Assembly: GCA_045596905.1 (NCBI GenBank)
Contig: JAZODG010000048.1
Location: forward strand, 1-50,872
Direction: 5' to 3'
Source: RGIG1681 sp045596905
Lineage (GTDB): Bacteria; Bacillota; Clostridia; Christensenellales; UBA1242
DNA length: 50,872 bases
How positions within the stretch are numbered: the first letter of the stretch is position 1; each line of letters starts with the position of its first letter. Shown here piece after piece: positions 1 to 7,561 of this stretch. The notes beneath the pieces are model-generated. The model ran no database searches. It saw nothing but the letters and a program-made list of their open reading frames with translations, and was not told where the DNA came from. The position numbers were made by a program, and so were the translations under genes.

Positions 1-1112
1 TGTGTTGTTGTATAGGTTGTTCTAACAAGACATTGTCCTGGTGGTGTTGCTGGTGGAAGAACTGGGTTTGCATAAACGCCTTCTTCAAACAATCTCTTGC
101 ACACAAGAAGAGTTTTTTCTTGTTCATATGTGAAAAGTGCAATGATTGGTGCTTTGCTGTCTGCAAACTTAACTCCACGTTCTCTTAAGCACTTTCTCAT
201 ATATTCAGCAACTTCAGTAAGATGAGCAACTCTTTCTGGCTCTTCTTTCAAAATGTGGAGAGCTTCAAGTGTTGCAGCAAGACAACCTGGTGTGATTGAT
301 GCACTGAAGATGAATGGTCTTGAGTTGTGACGGATATATTCAGCCACTTCATGTGAACAACCACAATATCCACCCATTGAAGCAAGTGATTTTGAGAATG
401 TTCCATAAATAAGGTCAACTTCATCAATAAGTCCAAAATGCTCTGCTGTGCCTGCACCGGTTTTTCCTAAAACACCAAATGAGTGAGCATCGTCAACCAT
501 AAGTCTTGCACCATATTTTTTCTTGATTTCAACAAGTCTTGGAAGGTCGCAAATGTCTCCAGTCATTGAGAAAATACCGTCGGTAACAATCAAGATGCCT
601 GCATCTGCTGGAACTTCTTGGATTTTTCTTTCAAGTTCATCATAGTCAAGGTGGTTAAAACGAACCATTGTTGCATATGAAAGTCTGCAACCGTCATAGA
701 TTGATGCATGGTTTTCTTTGTCACAGAAAATATAGTCTTTTCTGCCTGCAATGGCTGAAATAACACCAAGGTTTGTTTGGAAGCCTGTGCTCATTGTTAC
801 ACAGTCTTCTTTGCCCAAAAATTCAGCAAGCTCTTTTTCAAGTTGAATATGAAGAGTTGTTGTTCCGTTCAAGAATCTTGAACCTGAACAGCCTGAACCA
901 AATTTTTCTGTTGCTTCAACAGCAGCTTTGATAACTCTTGGGTGGCTGGTTAAACCTTGATAATTGTTTGAACCAACCATAATTCTTCTTCCACCTTCCA
1001 TTTCAACAATGGTATCTTGCTTTGATTCAAGGGTGTGAAAATATGGGTAAATACCTGCAGCTTTTATCTCTTTTGCAAGTTTAAAGTCTTTACATTTTTG
1101 AAATAAATCCAT
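1..1112 (-). CDS. Alpha-oxoamine synthase, serine palmitoyltransferase-like (partial, C-terminus off the window)
   Basis: PLP-dependent enzyme of the family that includes serine palmitoyltransferase (Spt), 2-amino-3-ketobutyrate CoA ligase (Kbl) and BioF. These condense an amino acid with an acyl-CoA and release CO2. About 370 residues are visible before the window ends; family members are near 395. The PLP lysine is K241 in GTFSKSLASMGG. The upstream GSGCSGSRFLNGT, the YPYF segment near residue 27, DKENHAS and DDAHSFG are all present. GTFSKSLAS and GSGC-SRFLNGT resemble bacterial Spt more than Kbl, which has GTLGKALGG, so sphingoid-base synthesis is the favoured reading, but substrate cannot be settled from motifs. 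Start ATG at 1112 with GGAG seven bases upstream. It is transcribed away from the 1218 gene. Downstream neighbours are outside the window. Confidence 0.85.
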   Translation of the reverse strand, partial: MDLFQKCKDFKLAKEIKAAGIYPYFHTLESKQDTIVEMEGGRRIMVGSNNYQGLTSHPRVIKAAVEATEKFGSGCSGSRFLNGTTTLHIQLEKELAEFLGKEDCVTMSTGFQTNLGVISAIAGRKDYIFCDKENHASIYDGCRLSYATMVRFNHLDYDELERKIQEVPADAGILIVTDGIFSMTGDICDLPRLVEIKKKYGARLMVDDAHSFGVLGKTGAGTAEHFGLIDEVDLIYGTFSKSLASMGGYCGCSHEVAEYIRHNSRPFIFSASITPGCLAATLEALHILKEEPERVAHLTEVAEYMRKCLRERGVKFADSKAPIIALFTYEQEKTLLVCKRLFEEGVYANPVLPPATPPGQCLVRTTYTTT

Positions 1113-1144
1113 AGTGTAGCTCCTAAAAAATAATGTACTCTTAA

Positions 1145-1173
1145 ATTATACATTAATTATTTATATCACGCAA
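1145..1173 (-). promoter_or_regulatory. Promoter of the Spt-like gene
   Basis: On the minus strand TTGCGT (1173-1168), 17-base spacer, TATAAT (1150-1145). The start codon is 32 bases downstream of the -10 box, leaving room for the GGAG ribosome site. Housekeeping sigma-A type. Confidence 0.6.
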
Positions 1174-1183
1174 CAATTTCATT

Positions 1184-1211
1184 TTGACAATTATAATTTT
1201 TTGTCTATAAT
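1184..1211 (+). promoter_or_regulatory. Consensus promoter giving a probable leaderless mRNA
   Basis: TTGACA (1184-1189), 16-base spacer, TATAAT (1206-1211). The ATG of the next gene begins at 1218, only six bases after the -10 box, so the expected start of transcription falls on or next to the A of the ATG. There is no Shine-Dalgarno sequence. Confidence 0.7.
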
Positions 1212-1217
1212 TTAATT

Positions 1218-2348
1218 ATGGAAAAACAGAGACAATCAAAAATAATTGATAGCGAATTTTTTGCTTTGCCACCAAATAAACTTATTTGCAAAATTAAAGC
1301 AAAAACATATCAGCTTGAAAGACAAGATATTGAAGCAAAAGAACCTTCATTGTTTTTGTGTTTCAATATTTCTGAGTTTGGAAAATATCTAATTTCAAGT
1401 AGTGTTAAAAATAAGTTTGTGTTTTTGAATAATCAAACCACTCTTGAAATTATTCGTGGAACAATTTCAAAAAGTAAATATGACAAGCTTTTAAAAGCTA
1501 TTGAAGTGCTTAAAGAAAATGACTATTCACTTGTGTTTATAAATGGTGAATATCCAAGCATTTTTGGTGATAACCAACCACTTTCAATTAAGACAACTTC
1601 TTTCATGTTTGACACAAATCTTGATATTAAGTTCTTAACATTTCCTGGAGAGTTCTTTGCAAACCCACTTTGGTCAGATGTTCAAAGAAAAACAAAAATT
1701 TATCCTGCACAACATATTACTGTGCTACACAGAAAACTTGTTGGATTTTCAGAAGATGAAATCAACGAATATCTTAATCAGGTTATCCCTTCATCTGCAA
1801 CGGTTTACACAAGAAAATACCCTGTTTTTATGAAGTCAGACAAACGTGCGTCTTTGCTTGAAAGAATCATGTATTGCTGCCCAAAATGCAATTCATTTTT
1901 CACACTTTATTCAGAGTTTTCATGTGTAAAATGCTCAAACTGCTTGGGTGCGATTGAATTTTCGCCAGAAGGATATATTCTCTTTTCAAACAAAATCAAA
2001 ACTTTTGATGATATTGATGAGTTTTTGTATTCATCACTCACAACAAAAGGCTTTGATGTTAATGCGATGGTTTGTTATGAAAACATAATTTTAAAACAAA
2101 GTCTTGAAGAACCAAAAAAACTTTGGAAAACAGTTAAACTTGAAATTTTTGCCGAAAACTTTGCTATAACTGAACAAGACGCTAAAAAACCAACAACCTA
2201 TAATTACGCCGACATTGAAGAAATTAATTTGACATTTGGAAACAATATTGTTGTTAAAATCAACAAAAACAAATCGTTTGTTCTGTGTGGGCAAACCAAT
2301 GAAAACCTTTATATTTTAAAGGACCTTTTAAAACTAAATAAGAACTAA
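1218..2348 (+). CDS. PlsC-like acyltransferase homologue with zinc ribbon, catalytic motifs eroded
   Basis: 376 residues. The middle (about 45-200) follows the layout of the 1-acylglycerol-3-phosphate acyltransferase family common in Clostridia, including the FANPLWSDVQR segment that matches the family's P-R-W-S...R signature. A zinc ribbon typical of the long PlsC variants follows (C221-P-K-C224 and C239-S-N-C242). The two hallmark active-site motifs are not recognisable: the NHxSxxD position reads NISEFGK (residues 50-56) and the FPEG position reads FING (107-110). The protein is therefore probably not an active acyltransferase; a lipid-binding or regulatory role is inference. The last 75 residues look like a small beta domain. 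It is one of three plus-strand genes, is probably translated from a leaderless mRNA, and ends at a bidirectional terminator. The family call rests on remembered family layout. Confidence 0.55.
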   Translation: MEKQRQSKIIDSEFFALPPNKLICKIKAKTYQLERQDIEAKEPSLFLCFNISEFGKYLISSSVKNKFVFLNNQTTLEIIRGTISKSKYDKLLKAIEVLKENDYSLVFINGEYPSIFGDNQPLSIKTTSFMFDTNLDIKFLTFPGEFFANPLWSDVQRKTKIYPAQHITVLHRKLVGFSEDEINEYLNQVIPSSATVYTRKYPVFMKSDKRASLLERIMYCCPKCNSFFTLYSEFSCVKCSNCLGAIEFSPEGYILFSNKIKTFDDIDEFLYSSLTTKGFDVNAMVCYENIILKQSLEEPKKLWKTVKLEIFAENFAITEQDAKKPTTYNYADIEEINLTFGNNIVVKINKNKSFVLCGQTNENLYILKDLLKLNKN

Positions 2349-2349
2349 C

Positions 2350-2393
2350 TAAAAAAAGACCTATCAAAAAGATATTTTGATAGGTCTTTTTTA
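2350..2393. terminator. Bidirectional Rho-independent terminator
   Basis: Long inverted repeat AAAGACCTATCAAAA / TTTTGATAGGTCTTT flanked by A and T runs, between convergent genes. It overlaps the stop codon of the SSB-like gene and can end transcripts in both directions. Confidence 0.85.
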
Positions 2394-3080
2394 GTTTTCA
2401 GCAAATGCTACTGAATCATTGTTTCTTTCAATAAATTCATAGTTTGATAAATTACTAAATTCTATATTCTGCGACAATATAACACTAGACAAAGAAATTT
2501 CATAAGCAACCCTTGTTTCGGTTGTTGTTTCATTAATCTTTTTTTGATATCTTCTGCTTTGGATTCTACCTTGAACTTCAAGTTTTTCGCCAATGCCAAG
2601 GTCTTTCACAAACCTTGCATTTCTTCCCCATGCAATACATGGCAAATAATCACTTTTGTTATATGCTCTATTAACTGCCAAAAGCACATCGCAAATTTCT
2701 CTACCAAATGGTGTTGTTCTATAAATTGGTTCTTTGCAAATATAACCAACCAAACTCACCTGATTAATTTCTGATATTTGTTCTGGGTCAACAAGCTCCT
2801 TTACAAATATTGTCAACATCAACTTACTTCTTTCGCCTTCAAGTTTGTTATAACTGCGAAATTGTCCAACGATTCCAATTATATCTCCAAGACTAAAACC
2901 TTCAATCAATCTTTCTGAAATGGTTACAGGCAAAATATCTGTTTCTTCAGAAAGTCTTTCAACTTCAACATACATTTCAAAAAATCCTTCACCCATAACT
3001 GTATGTGAGTATGCAGGAAGCTTTACAATTTTTCCTTTGATTAAAACATTATTATTGTTCTCATAAGAAGTATTATTCAT
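2391..3080 (-). CDS. SSB-like protein with two OB-fold domains
   Basis: 229 residues. The second half (about 108-205) is a recognisable single-stranded DNA-binding protein domain: NQVSLVGYICKEPIYRTTPF, then CDVLLAVNRAY, CIAWGRNARFV and LEVQGRIQSRRYQ follow the SSB/PriB pattern. The first half (about 10-95, VLIKGKIVKLPAYSH ... DIIGIVGQFRSY) looks like a second, more diverged OB fold. It lacks the acidic DDDIPF-type tail of housekeeping SSB, so a role outside the main replication SSB is likely. The start ATG at 3080 follows AAGGA. It lies 10 bases after the PdaB-like gene on the same strand, so the two are probably cotranscribed. Confidence 0.75.
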   Translation of the reverse strand: MNNTSYENNNNVLIKGKIVKLPAYSHTVMGEGFFEMYVEVERLSEETDILPVTISERLIEGFSLGDIIGIVGQFRSYNKLEGERSKLMLTIFVKELVDPEQISEINQVSLVGYICKEPIYRTTPFGREICDVLLAVNRAYNKSDYLPCIAWGRNARFVKDLGIGEKLEVQGRIQSRRYQKKINETTTETRVAYEISLSSVILSQNIEFSNLSNYEFIERNNDSVAFAEN

Positions 3081-3090
3081 AATTTATTCC

Positions 3091-3861
3091 TTATTGTTTT
3101 TTTAGTTTCTGTAATCCGTTGTTATCTACTATGTAATTATTTTCATAAGCAAGTTCAGAAATCTTTACCATGCTGTAACCTTCAGCTTTCAAATATGAAA
3201 TAACAAGTGGAATCGCTTCAAGAATGTGGTCAGAATTGTTGTGAAATAAAATGATTGAACCATTTTTTACACCAGATTTTACCCGTGACAAAATTTCACC
3301 AGCAGACAACCCCTTCCAGTCAAGAGAGTCAACGTCCCATTGAATGGTTTTAAGCCCCAAGTTTCCTGCAACGTTTAAAAGACTATCGTTATAATCTCCA
3401 AACGGCGCACGAAAAAACTTTACAGGTTTGCCTGTGATGTTGGTTATCATATTCATAGAAATTTCAAGTTCCTCTTTCATTTTAGCTTCTGATAATGTGC
3501 TCATTTTTGGGTGGGTGTTTGAATGAGTCCCAATATCAAAACCTGCTTCATCAATGGCTTTTACCTTGTCTGCATTTTGCTCAATCCAAAACCCAACAAG
3601 GAAGAAAGTTCCTTTGATTCCTGCTTCTGAAAGCGAATTTATTATCTTTAATGTTTTATCTGAACCCCACGCTGCGTCAAATGTGAGAGCGACCTTTTTT
3701 TCACTAGTTTCTACAGAATATATCGGCACTAATCTTGATGCGTAGCCAAAATAAATTGTGCCTGAATTTGTAAAAAATATAACTGTAGCCAAAATTACTG
3801 CAATAAGTGATAAAGATAGCATCTTCGAAATTGTTCTCAATTTTACACACAATATCTTCAT
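3091..3861 (-). CDS. pdaB: PdaB-like sporulation polysaccharide deacetylase
   Basis: 256 residues, CE4 (NodB) family. N-terminal membrane segment (about 12-32) followed by an extracytoplasmic deacetylase domain. YSVETSEKKVALTFDAAWG (48-66), H113-S-N-T-H117 (metal-binding HxxxH), RAPFGDYND (151-159), QWDVDSLDWKG and the late H207 are hallmarks of the PdaB/spore-cortex type. As in that type, the usual TFDDG motif reads TFDAAW. Expected role: N-deacetylation of spore peptidoglycan or related glycan during sporulation. The start at 3861 follows GAGGAG. It lies downstream of the sigF terminator, so it is a separate unit although placed beside the spoIIA operon. Confidence 0.85.
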   Translation of the reverse strand: MKILCVKLRTISKMLSLSLIAVILATVIFFTNSGTIYFGYASRLVPIYSVETSEKKVALTFDAAWGSDKTLKIINSLSEAGIKGTFFLVGFWIEQNADKVKAIDEAGFDIGTHSNTHPKMSTLSEAKMKEELEISMNMITNITGKPVKFFRAPFGDYNDSLLNVAGNLGLKTIQWDVDSLDWKGLSAGEILSRVKSGVKNGSIILFHNNSDHILEAIPLVISYLKAEGYSMVKISELAYENNYIVDNNGLQKLKKQ

Positions 3862-3954
3862 ACAAATTACTCCTCTATTTTAATCATCAAACGTAAACAG
3901 GAGCAACACATAAAATTTCTAAAAATGTTGTTTCGTTTAATATTTTGTCACATA

Positions 3955-3968
3955 TTGTCAACTGACAA
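3955..3968. repeat. TTGTCA-AC-TGACAA palindrome in the pdaB upstream region
   Basis: Perfect 6-2-6 inverted repeat in the 196-base gap between sigF and pdaB, with further TGTCA/TGACA copies at about 3946, 3979 and 4016. It could be an operator. No clear promoter was identified here. Confidence 0.35.
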
Positions 3969-4021
3969 AAACCAACCTGTCACTATAAAAATTTATTAAA
4001 CTCACACTCATTTTATGACAT

Positions 4022-4047
4022 AAAAAAACAGGAAAAATTTTTCCTGT
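4022..4047 (-). terminator. Terminator of the spoIIA-sigF operon
   Basis: Perfect ACAGGAAAAA/TTTTTCCTGT palindrome (4028-4047) followed on the minus strand by seven T. It lies 10 bases past the sigF stop codon. Confidence 0.85.
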
Positions 4048-4057
4048 CTATTTTGTT

Positions 4058-4795
4058 TTATGTAAGTTTTTTTCTCAAAGTCTCAATAACCTTTGACTCT
4101 ATTCTTGAAATTTGCACTTGAGATATGTCCATAATTTGAGCAACTTCACCCTGTGTTTTGCCACGAAAATATCTGAGCAAAATTATTTTCTTTTCACGCT
4201 CTGGCAAATTCATAATTTCATTTTTTAAGGTGAATTTTTCAATCATTTCATCACTTTTATCAAACACTGCTAGTTTGTCTATAATATTTTGACTATTTGG
4301 GTCATTTTCGTCGATTTTGGCTTGAATTGATATCGTTTGCTGGCAAGAATCAAGTGCAATAACAATATCTTCCAAATCAACCCCAAAATGCCTTGAAATC
4401 TCATCAAGATGTGGCGACTCACCCGTATCGTTTTTTATTTTTTCAATATATGCCTTAACTTTAATTGCTAGTGTCTTTATTGACCTTGAAACCTTAATGA
4501 GACCATCATCTCTCAAATGTCTTTTTATCTCACCCGAAATCATTGGAACAGCATAAGTTGAAAACTTAACACCAACACTTGGGTCAAAGTTTTTTATTGC
4601 TTTCAAAAACCCAACACAGCCAAGTTGATAAAGGTCATCATATTCAACATTTTTGTTAAGATAGCTTTTTACAACGGCTTTGATTAACGGAAAGTTCCCC
4701 TGAACAAGCTGGTCAGTTGCGTCTTTATCGCCACTTTTTGATAGTTTGATAAGTTCATTTGTTTTTTCTATATCAAGAGGCTTGTATTGTTCCAT
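4058..4795 (-). CDS. sigF: RNA polymerase sporulation sigma factor SigF
   Basis: 245 residues, sigma-70 group of the SigB/F/G type. Region 2 contains YDDLYQLGCVGFLKAIKNFD and VKFSTYAVPMISGEIKRHLR. Region 3 follows (about 105-175), then region 4 with LPEREKKIILLRYF and the helix-turn-helix TQGEVAQIMDISQVQISRIE. SigF and SigG are close in sequence; position as the third gene of spoIIAA-spoIIAB-sigF identifies it as SigF, which directs early forespore transcription and is held by SpoIIAB until released. The start ATG overlaps the spoIIAB stop by one base (TAATG), indicating coupled translation. Confidence 0.95.
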   Translation of the reverse strand: MEQYKPLDIEKTNELIKLSKSGDKDATDQLVQGNFPLIKAVVKSYLNKNVEYDDLYQLGCVGFLKAIKNFDPSVGVKFSTYAVPMISGEIKRHLRDDGLIKVSRSIKTLAIKVKAYIEKIKNDTGESPHLDEISRHFGVDLEDIVIALDSCQQTISIQAKIDENDPNSQNIIDKLAVFDKSDEMIEKFTLKNEIMNLPEREKKIILLRYFRGKTQGEVAQIMDISQVQISRIESKVIETLRKKLT

Positions 4796-5220
4796 TATCC
4801 TTTTATCACCTTCTGCATATGAACAATTAACCCAGAAGGGCTGTTCTTTTTAACTTCAAGATAACTCATAAATGAATCCATTAAAGTAAAGCCCATGCCT
4901 GAATGCTCTTCATCTGCTTTGCTTGTAAAAAATGGTTGCAAAGCCATGTCAATATCATCGATACCAACACCAAAGTCTGTGACGGTTATATCAATTTTAT
5001 TGTCTTTTATCTTTGACTCAAGAATAATCTTTCCACCTTTGCCGTTATATCCATGCACAATCGAATTTGTGACAGCTTCACTAACTGCCGTTTTAAGGTC
5101 ATTGACTTCAGAAAGTGTTGGCTTTAATTCTGACGCAAACATTGCAACAACACCCCTTGCAAAACTTTCATTTATGTTTTTTGCTTCAAATTCAAGTTTA
5201 AAATAATTATTATTTTCCAT
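4795..5220 (-). CDS. spoIIAB: Anti-sigma F factor / serine kinase SpoIIAB
   Basis: 141 residues, GHKL-type ATPase of the RsbW/SpoIIAB family. N box VSEAVTNSIVHGY (about 46-58), G1 box TDFGVGIDD and G2 region HSGMGFTLMDSF. It binds SigF in the presence of ATP, phosphorylates SpoIIAA on a serine, and releases SigF when unphosphorylated SpoIIAA accumulates. Length matches the family (about 140-146). It follows spoIIAA by 11 bases, which contain its ribosome site, and overlaps sigF by one base, so the three form one operon. Confidence 0.95.
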   Translation of the reverse strand: MENNNYFKLEFEAKNINESFARGVVAMFASELKPTLSEVNDLKTAVSEAVTNSIVHGYNGKGGKIILESKIKDNKIDITVTDFGVGIDDIDMALQPFFTSKADEEHSGMGFTLMDSFMSYLEVKKNSPSGLIVHMQKVIKG

Positions 5221-5231
5221 TTATCTCTCCT

Positions 5232-5543
5232 TTAACACACTTTTGGAATAATTTGATATATTCCAGTCATTTCAAAAATTCTATTCACATAAGAAGTTGG
5301 ATTTTTTATATAAAGATTAATATCGTTTTTGGCAAATTTGTTATATCTCCCAAGAAGCATTCCTATTCCCGTGCTGTCCATAAATGACACCTTAGAAAAA
5401 TCTAAAACCAATTTTTTTGCAGACAGGCTTTGTTTTAATAGGTCATCAAGCGAAATCCTGACATACTCAGCAGAACACTCATCAAGTTCACCAGATAGTT
5501 CAGCACAAATTTCATTTCCGTCAGTTTTGTATTTAATATCCAT
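5232..5543 (-). CDS. spoIIAA: Anti-sigma F factor antagonist SpoIIAA
   Basis: 103 residues, STAS domain. The phosphorylatable serine sits in KVSFMDSTGIGMLLGRY, the family signature; LSGELDECSAEYVR is the conserved N-terminal strand region. A longer frame runs upstream to 5648, but the ATG at 5543 is preceded by a strong GGAGGA at the right distance and gives the usual family length. The extra upstream codons would read through the stem-loop at 5566-5593, so the long start is rejected. It is the first gene of the spoIIA operon. Confidence 0.95.
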   Translation of the reverse strand: MDIKYKTDGNEICAELSGELDECSAEYVRISLDDLLKQSLSAKKLVLDFSKVSFMDSTGIGMLLGRYNKFAKNDINLYIKNPTSYVNRIFEMTGIYQIIPKVC

Positions 5544-5558
5544 AATATTCCTCCTCAC

Positions 5559-5593
5559 AAAAAAAATCTTAGCACAAAAACATGTGCCAAGAT
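5559..5593 (-). terminator. Stem-loop with T-run between the protease gene and spoIIAA
   Basis: Minus-strand stem ATCTTGGCACA / TGTGCTAAGAT (one G-T pair) followed directly by seven T. It most simply terminates the nrnA-fhs-protease operon. It ends only about a dozen bases before the spoIIAA ribosome site, so it would lie in the spoIIA leader if that operon starts further upstream. Confidence 0.75.
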
Positions 5594-5683
5594 TTAGAGT
5601 TTGTGTAGTATCTATTGTTATTTTGTCAAATTGTGAAGAATTCAGCATTTGAGAGTGCTATGTGTGACAATACACCTGCCAAA

Positions 5684-7552
5684 TTATTTAAGTTTAACAA
5701 ATAAATTTGAAGTCAAATTAAATGTTAATTGAACATCTTGAAGCGAATCTGAAACCACTCTTGAAACAACCAATTTTATAGCTGAAGTGTTTTGTTTAAC
5801 TAAAAGCAATAATCTTTCAAAATCATAATAATTTTTAAAATCAATACCTGCCTCATAGGTTTCGCCATCGATTTCAATTGACTTGATTATATCGTCTTCT
5901 TTAAGCCCAGCAAGTGCTGCAAAGCCTGCATCATCAACATTCTTTGCAATCACATTATATTCAACAATCCATTCTTTGTTGCCATTTGCATTTGTGATTG
6001 GTCTTGAGTTTGATTTGCCATTTTCTGAATTAAAGCCAAGGGACTCAGAAGTCAAAATTGAAATTCTTGTGTTGTCATGTTCTTTTGTAACGCCTTCGCA
6101 CTGGCTAATAACTTGGTCAGCTATCGCAACTGCTGTGTTTATTGGAATAACATATCCAATATTATCATAGCTAGAACTTGCAATTTTTGAGTTTACAATA
6201 CCAATCAAGTTGCCATATAAGTCATAAAGCCCACCACCTGAATTTCCTGCGTTGATTGCAGCTGAAACACGAATAAGACGCATTGTTACTGGCTGTGTTG
6301 GGTCAATGATTGAACCAAATGTGCAATCACAAGAAACAACACTTACAATACCATTTGTTGAAGATAGGCAGAGAGCGTCAATATATGCTTGTTCTGCTTG
6401 AGCAATGGTCATGCCACTATATGTTTCAGGAATCAATGGGTTTCCAACAGCAATAACGTCTTCGCCACCAATGATTGTTGTGCTATCGCCCAAGGTTGCT
6501 GGAACATAATATTCAGAATCAAAGAAGAGCTTAGCAACATCGTCTTCAAGTGTGTCTCTTTCAATCTTTAATACAGCAATATCATTATCGGCAGAGCCAC
6601 CCACAAAAGATGCGTTTATTCTTGAGTCTTTTGTTTGATATCCATATAAATAAATTCCGTAATATTCACCTTTTGATTCATCTAAAAAATGCGAATCAAT
6701 AATGTCGTCTGTTTCAGGAATAGTAATTGTGTCTTCCATGAAATATTGATATGTTACAGGAATAATATCTGATCTATCAATACCAATAAGCAAGTCAGCT
6801 TCATCATATTTTGTTCCAGTGAAGTATGTTCCTGAGTTAACGTCATAATAAACAACATAGTCATCATTTGTGCAATAGCCGTCAAGATAAGCCACATGAT
6901 AGTTTGTGATAATGTATGCTGTGTCAAGTTTGCCGTCAGTGTTTGAGTCAAACATATCATAAATTACACCAGCACCGGCAGCCACACCATGATAAACTTT
7001 TGATCGATCAGGCAAAATTTTATGTGCTGGTTGACCAGATACCGTGCCAGATTGAACATAATAAAGGTATTCTGAATAAGTATAACAAATATCCACTGTT
7101 GTTGAGTATGCAAGTTGTGTTGCTGTTTCTGCACTATATTTTGGTATTACTGAATAATAATAAACCAAAAACTGTTCAAAAGGATATTCCACTTGGGTTT
7201 TACCAATCAAATCAATATATGCCAAATATATGTCTTGAACACTAACAGGAGCCAAGGCGTCAGTTCCGTCCTTTCCGTCCAAACTTTGAAGCCATTCTCC
7301 TTCTGTTCCATCAAAACCATTATTAACGGCAACTTGATATGCAGTCAAACCATCTTCACCAAACTGCAAACTTTCCAGCCACTCTTTTTCTGTTCCAGTG
7401 AATCCGTTTTGTCTTGCAATTTCGTATGCTGACAAACCATTGTCACCGTCAACACCATTTTTCGCTTTGCCACTCATTCCAAGATATATTGAAAACACGC
7501 ACATAACAAGCGACAATAAAAGCGCAAATATATTAACTTTTTTTGATTCCAT
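5684..7552 (-). CDS. Membrane-anchored HtrA-like serine protease with SAYEIA-type repeats
   Basis: 622 residues. One N-terminal membrane segment (about 7-26) suggests an anchored, extracytoplasmic protein. Next come two copies (about 38-64 and 67-93) of the repeat G-[LS]-[ST]-A-Y-x-[IV]-A...N-G-F-x-G-T-E-x-E-W-L-x-S-L, ending in GKDG, a module usually seen next to collagen-like Gly-x-y stretches in surface proteins. The trypsin-like domain follows with H219 (IITNYHV), D324 (ADNDIAVLKI) and S438 (INAGNSGGGL), all three catalytic residues intact. An EF-hand-like loop DSNTDGKLD (202-210) lies just before the histidine. A PDZ-like domain (about 530-615) ends the protein. Expected role: surface quality control or processing. 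It is the last gene of the nrnA-fhs operon, with GGAG before ATG 7552. Confidence 0.85.
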   Translation of the reverse strand: MESKKVNIFALLLSLVMCVFSIYLGMSGKAKNGVDGDNGLSAYEIARQNGFTGTEKEWLESLQFGEDGLTAYQVAVNNGFDGTEGEWLQSLDGKDGTDALAPVSVQDIYLAYIDLIGKTQVEYPFEQFLVYYYSVIPKYSAETATQLAYSTTVDICYTYSEYLYYVQSGTVSGQPAHKILPDRSKVYHGVAAGAGVIYDMFDSNTDGKLDTAYIITNYHVAYLDGYCTNDDYVVYYDVNSGTYFTGTKYDEADLLIGIDRSDIIPVTYQYFMEDTITIPETDDIIDSHFLDESKGEYYGIYLYGYQTKDSRINASFVGGSADNDIAVLKIERDTLEDDVAKLFFDSEYYVPATLGDSTTIIGGEDVIAVGNPLIPETYSGMTIAQAEQAYIDALCLSSTNGIVSVVSCDCTFGSIIDPTQPVTMRLIRVSAAINAGNSGGGLYDLYGNLIGIVNSKIASSSYDNIGYVIPINTAVAIADQVISQCEGVTKEHDNTRISILTSESLGFNSENGKSNSRPITNANGNKEWIVEYNVIAKNVDDAGFAALAGLKEDDIIKSIEIDGETYEAGIDFKNYYDFERLLLLVKQNTSAIKLVVSRVVSDSLQDVQLTFNLTSNLFVKLK

Positions 7553-7561
7553 ATTTTTCTC

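Noticed and set aside
5544..5648. N-terminal extension of SpoIIAA to 5648
   Set aside because: It would translate through a terminator-like hairpin; the internal ATG at 5543 has a strong ribosome site and gives the normal family length.
6944..6970. EF-hand-like DSNTDGKLD in the protease as evidence for a dockerin domain
   Set aside because: A single loop within the protease domain; dockerins need two loops in a separate C-terminal module.
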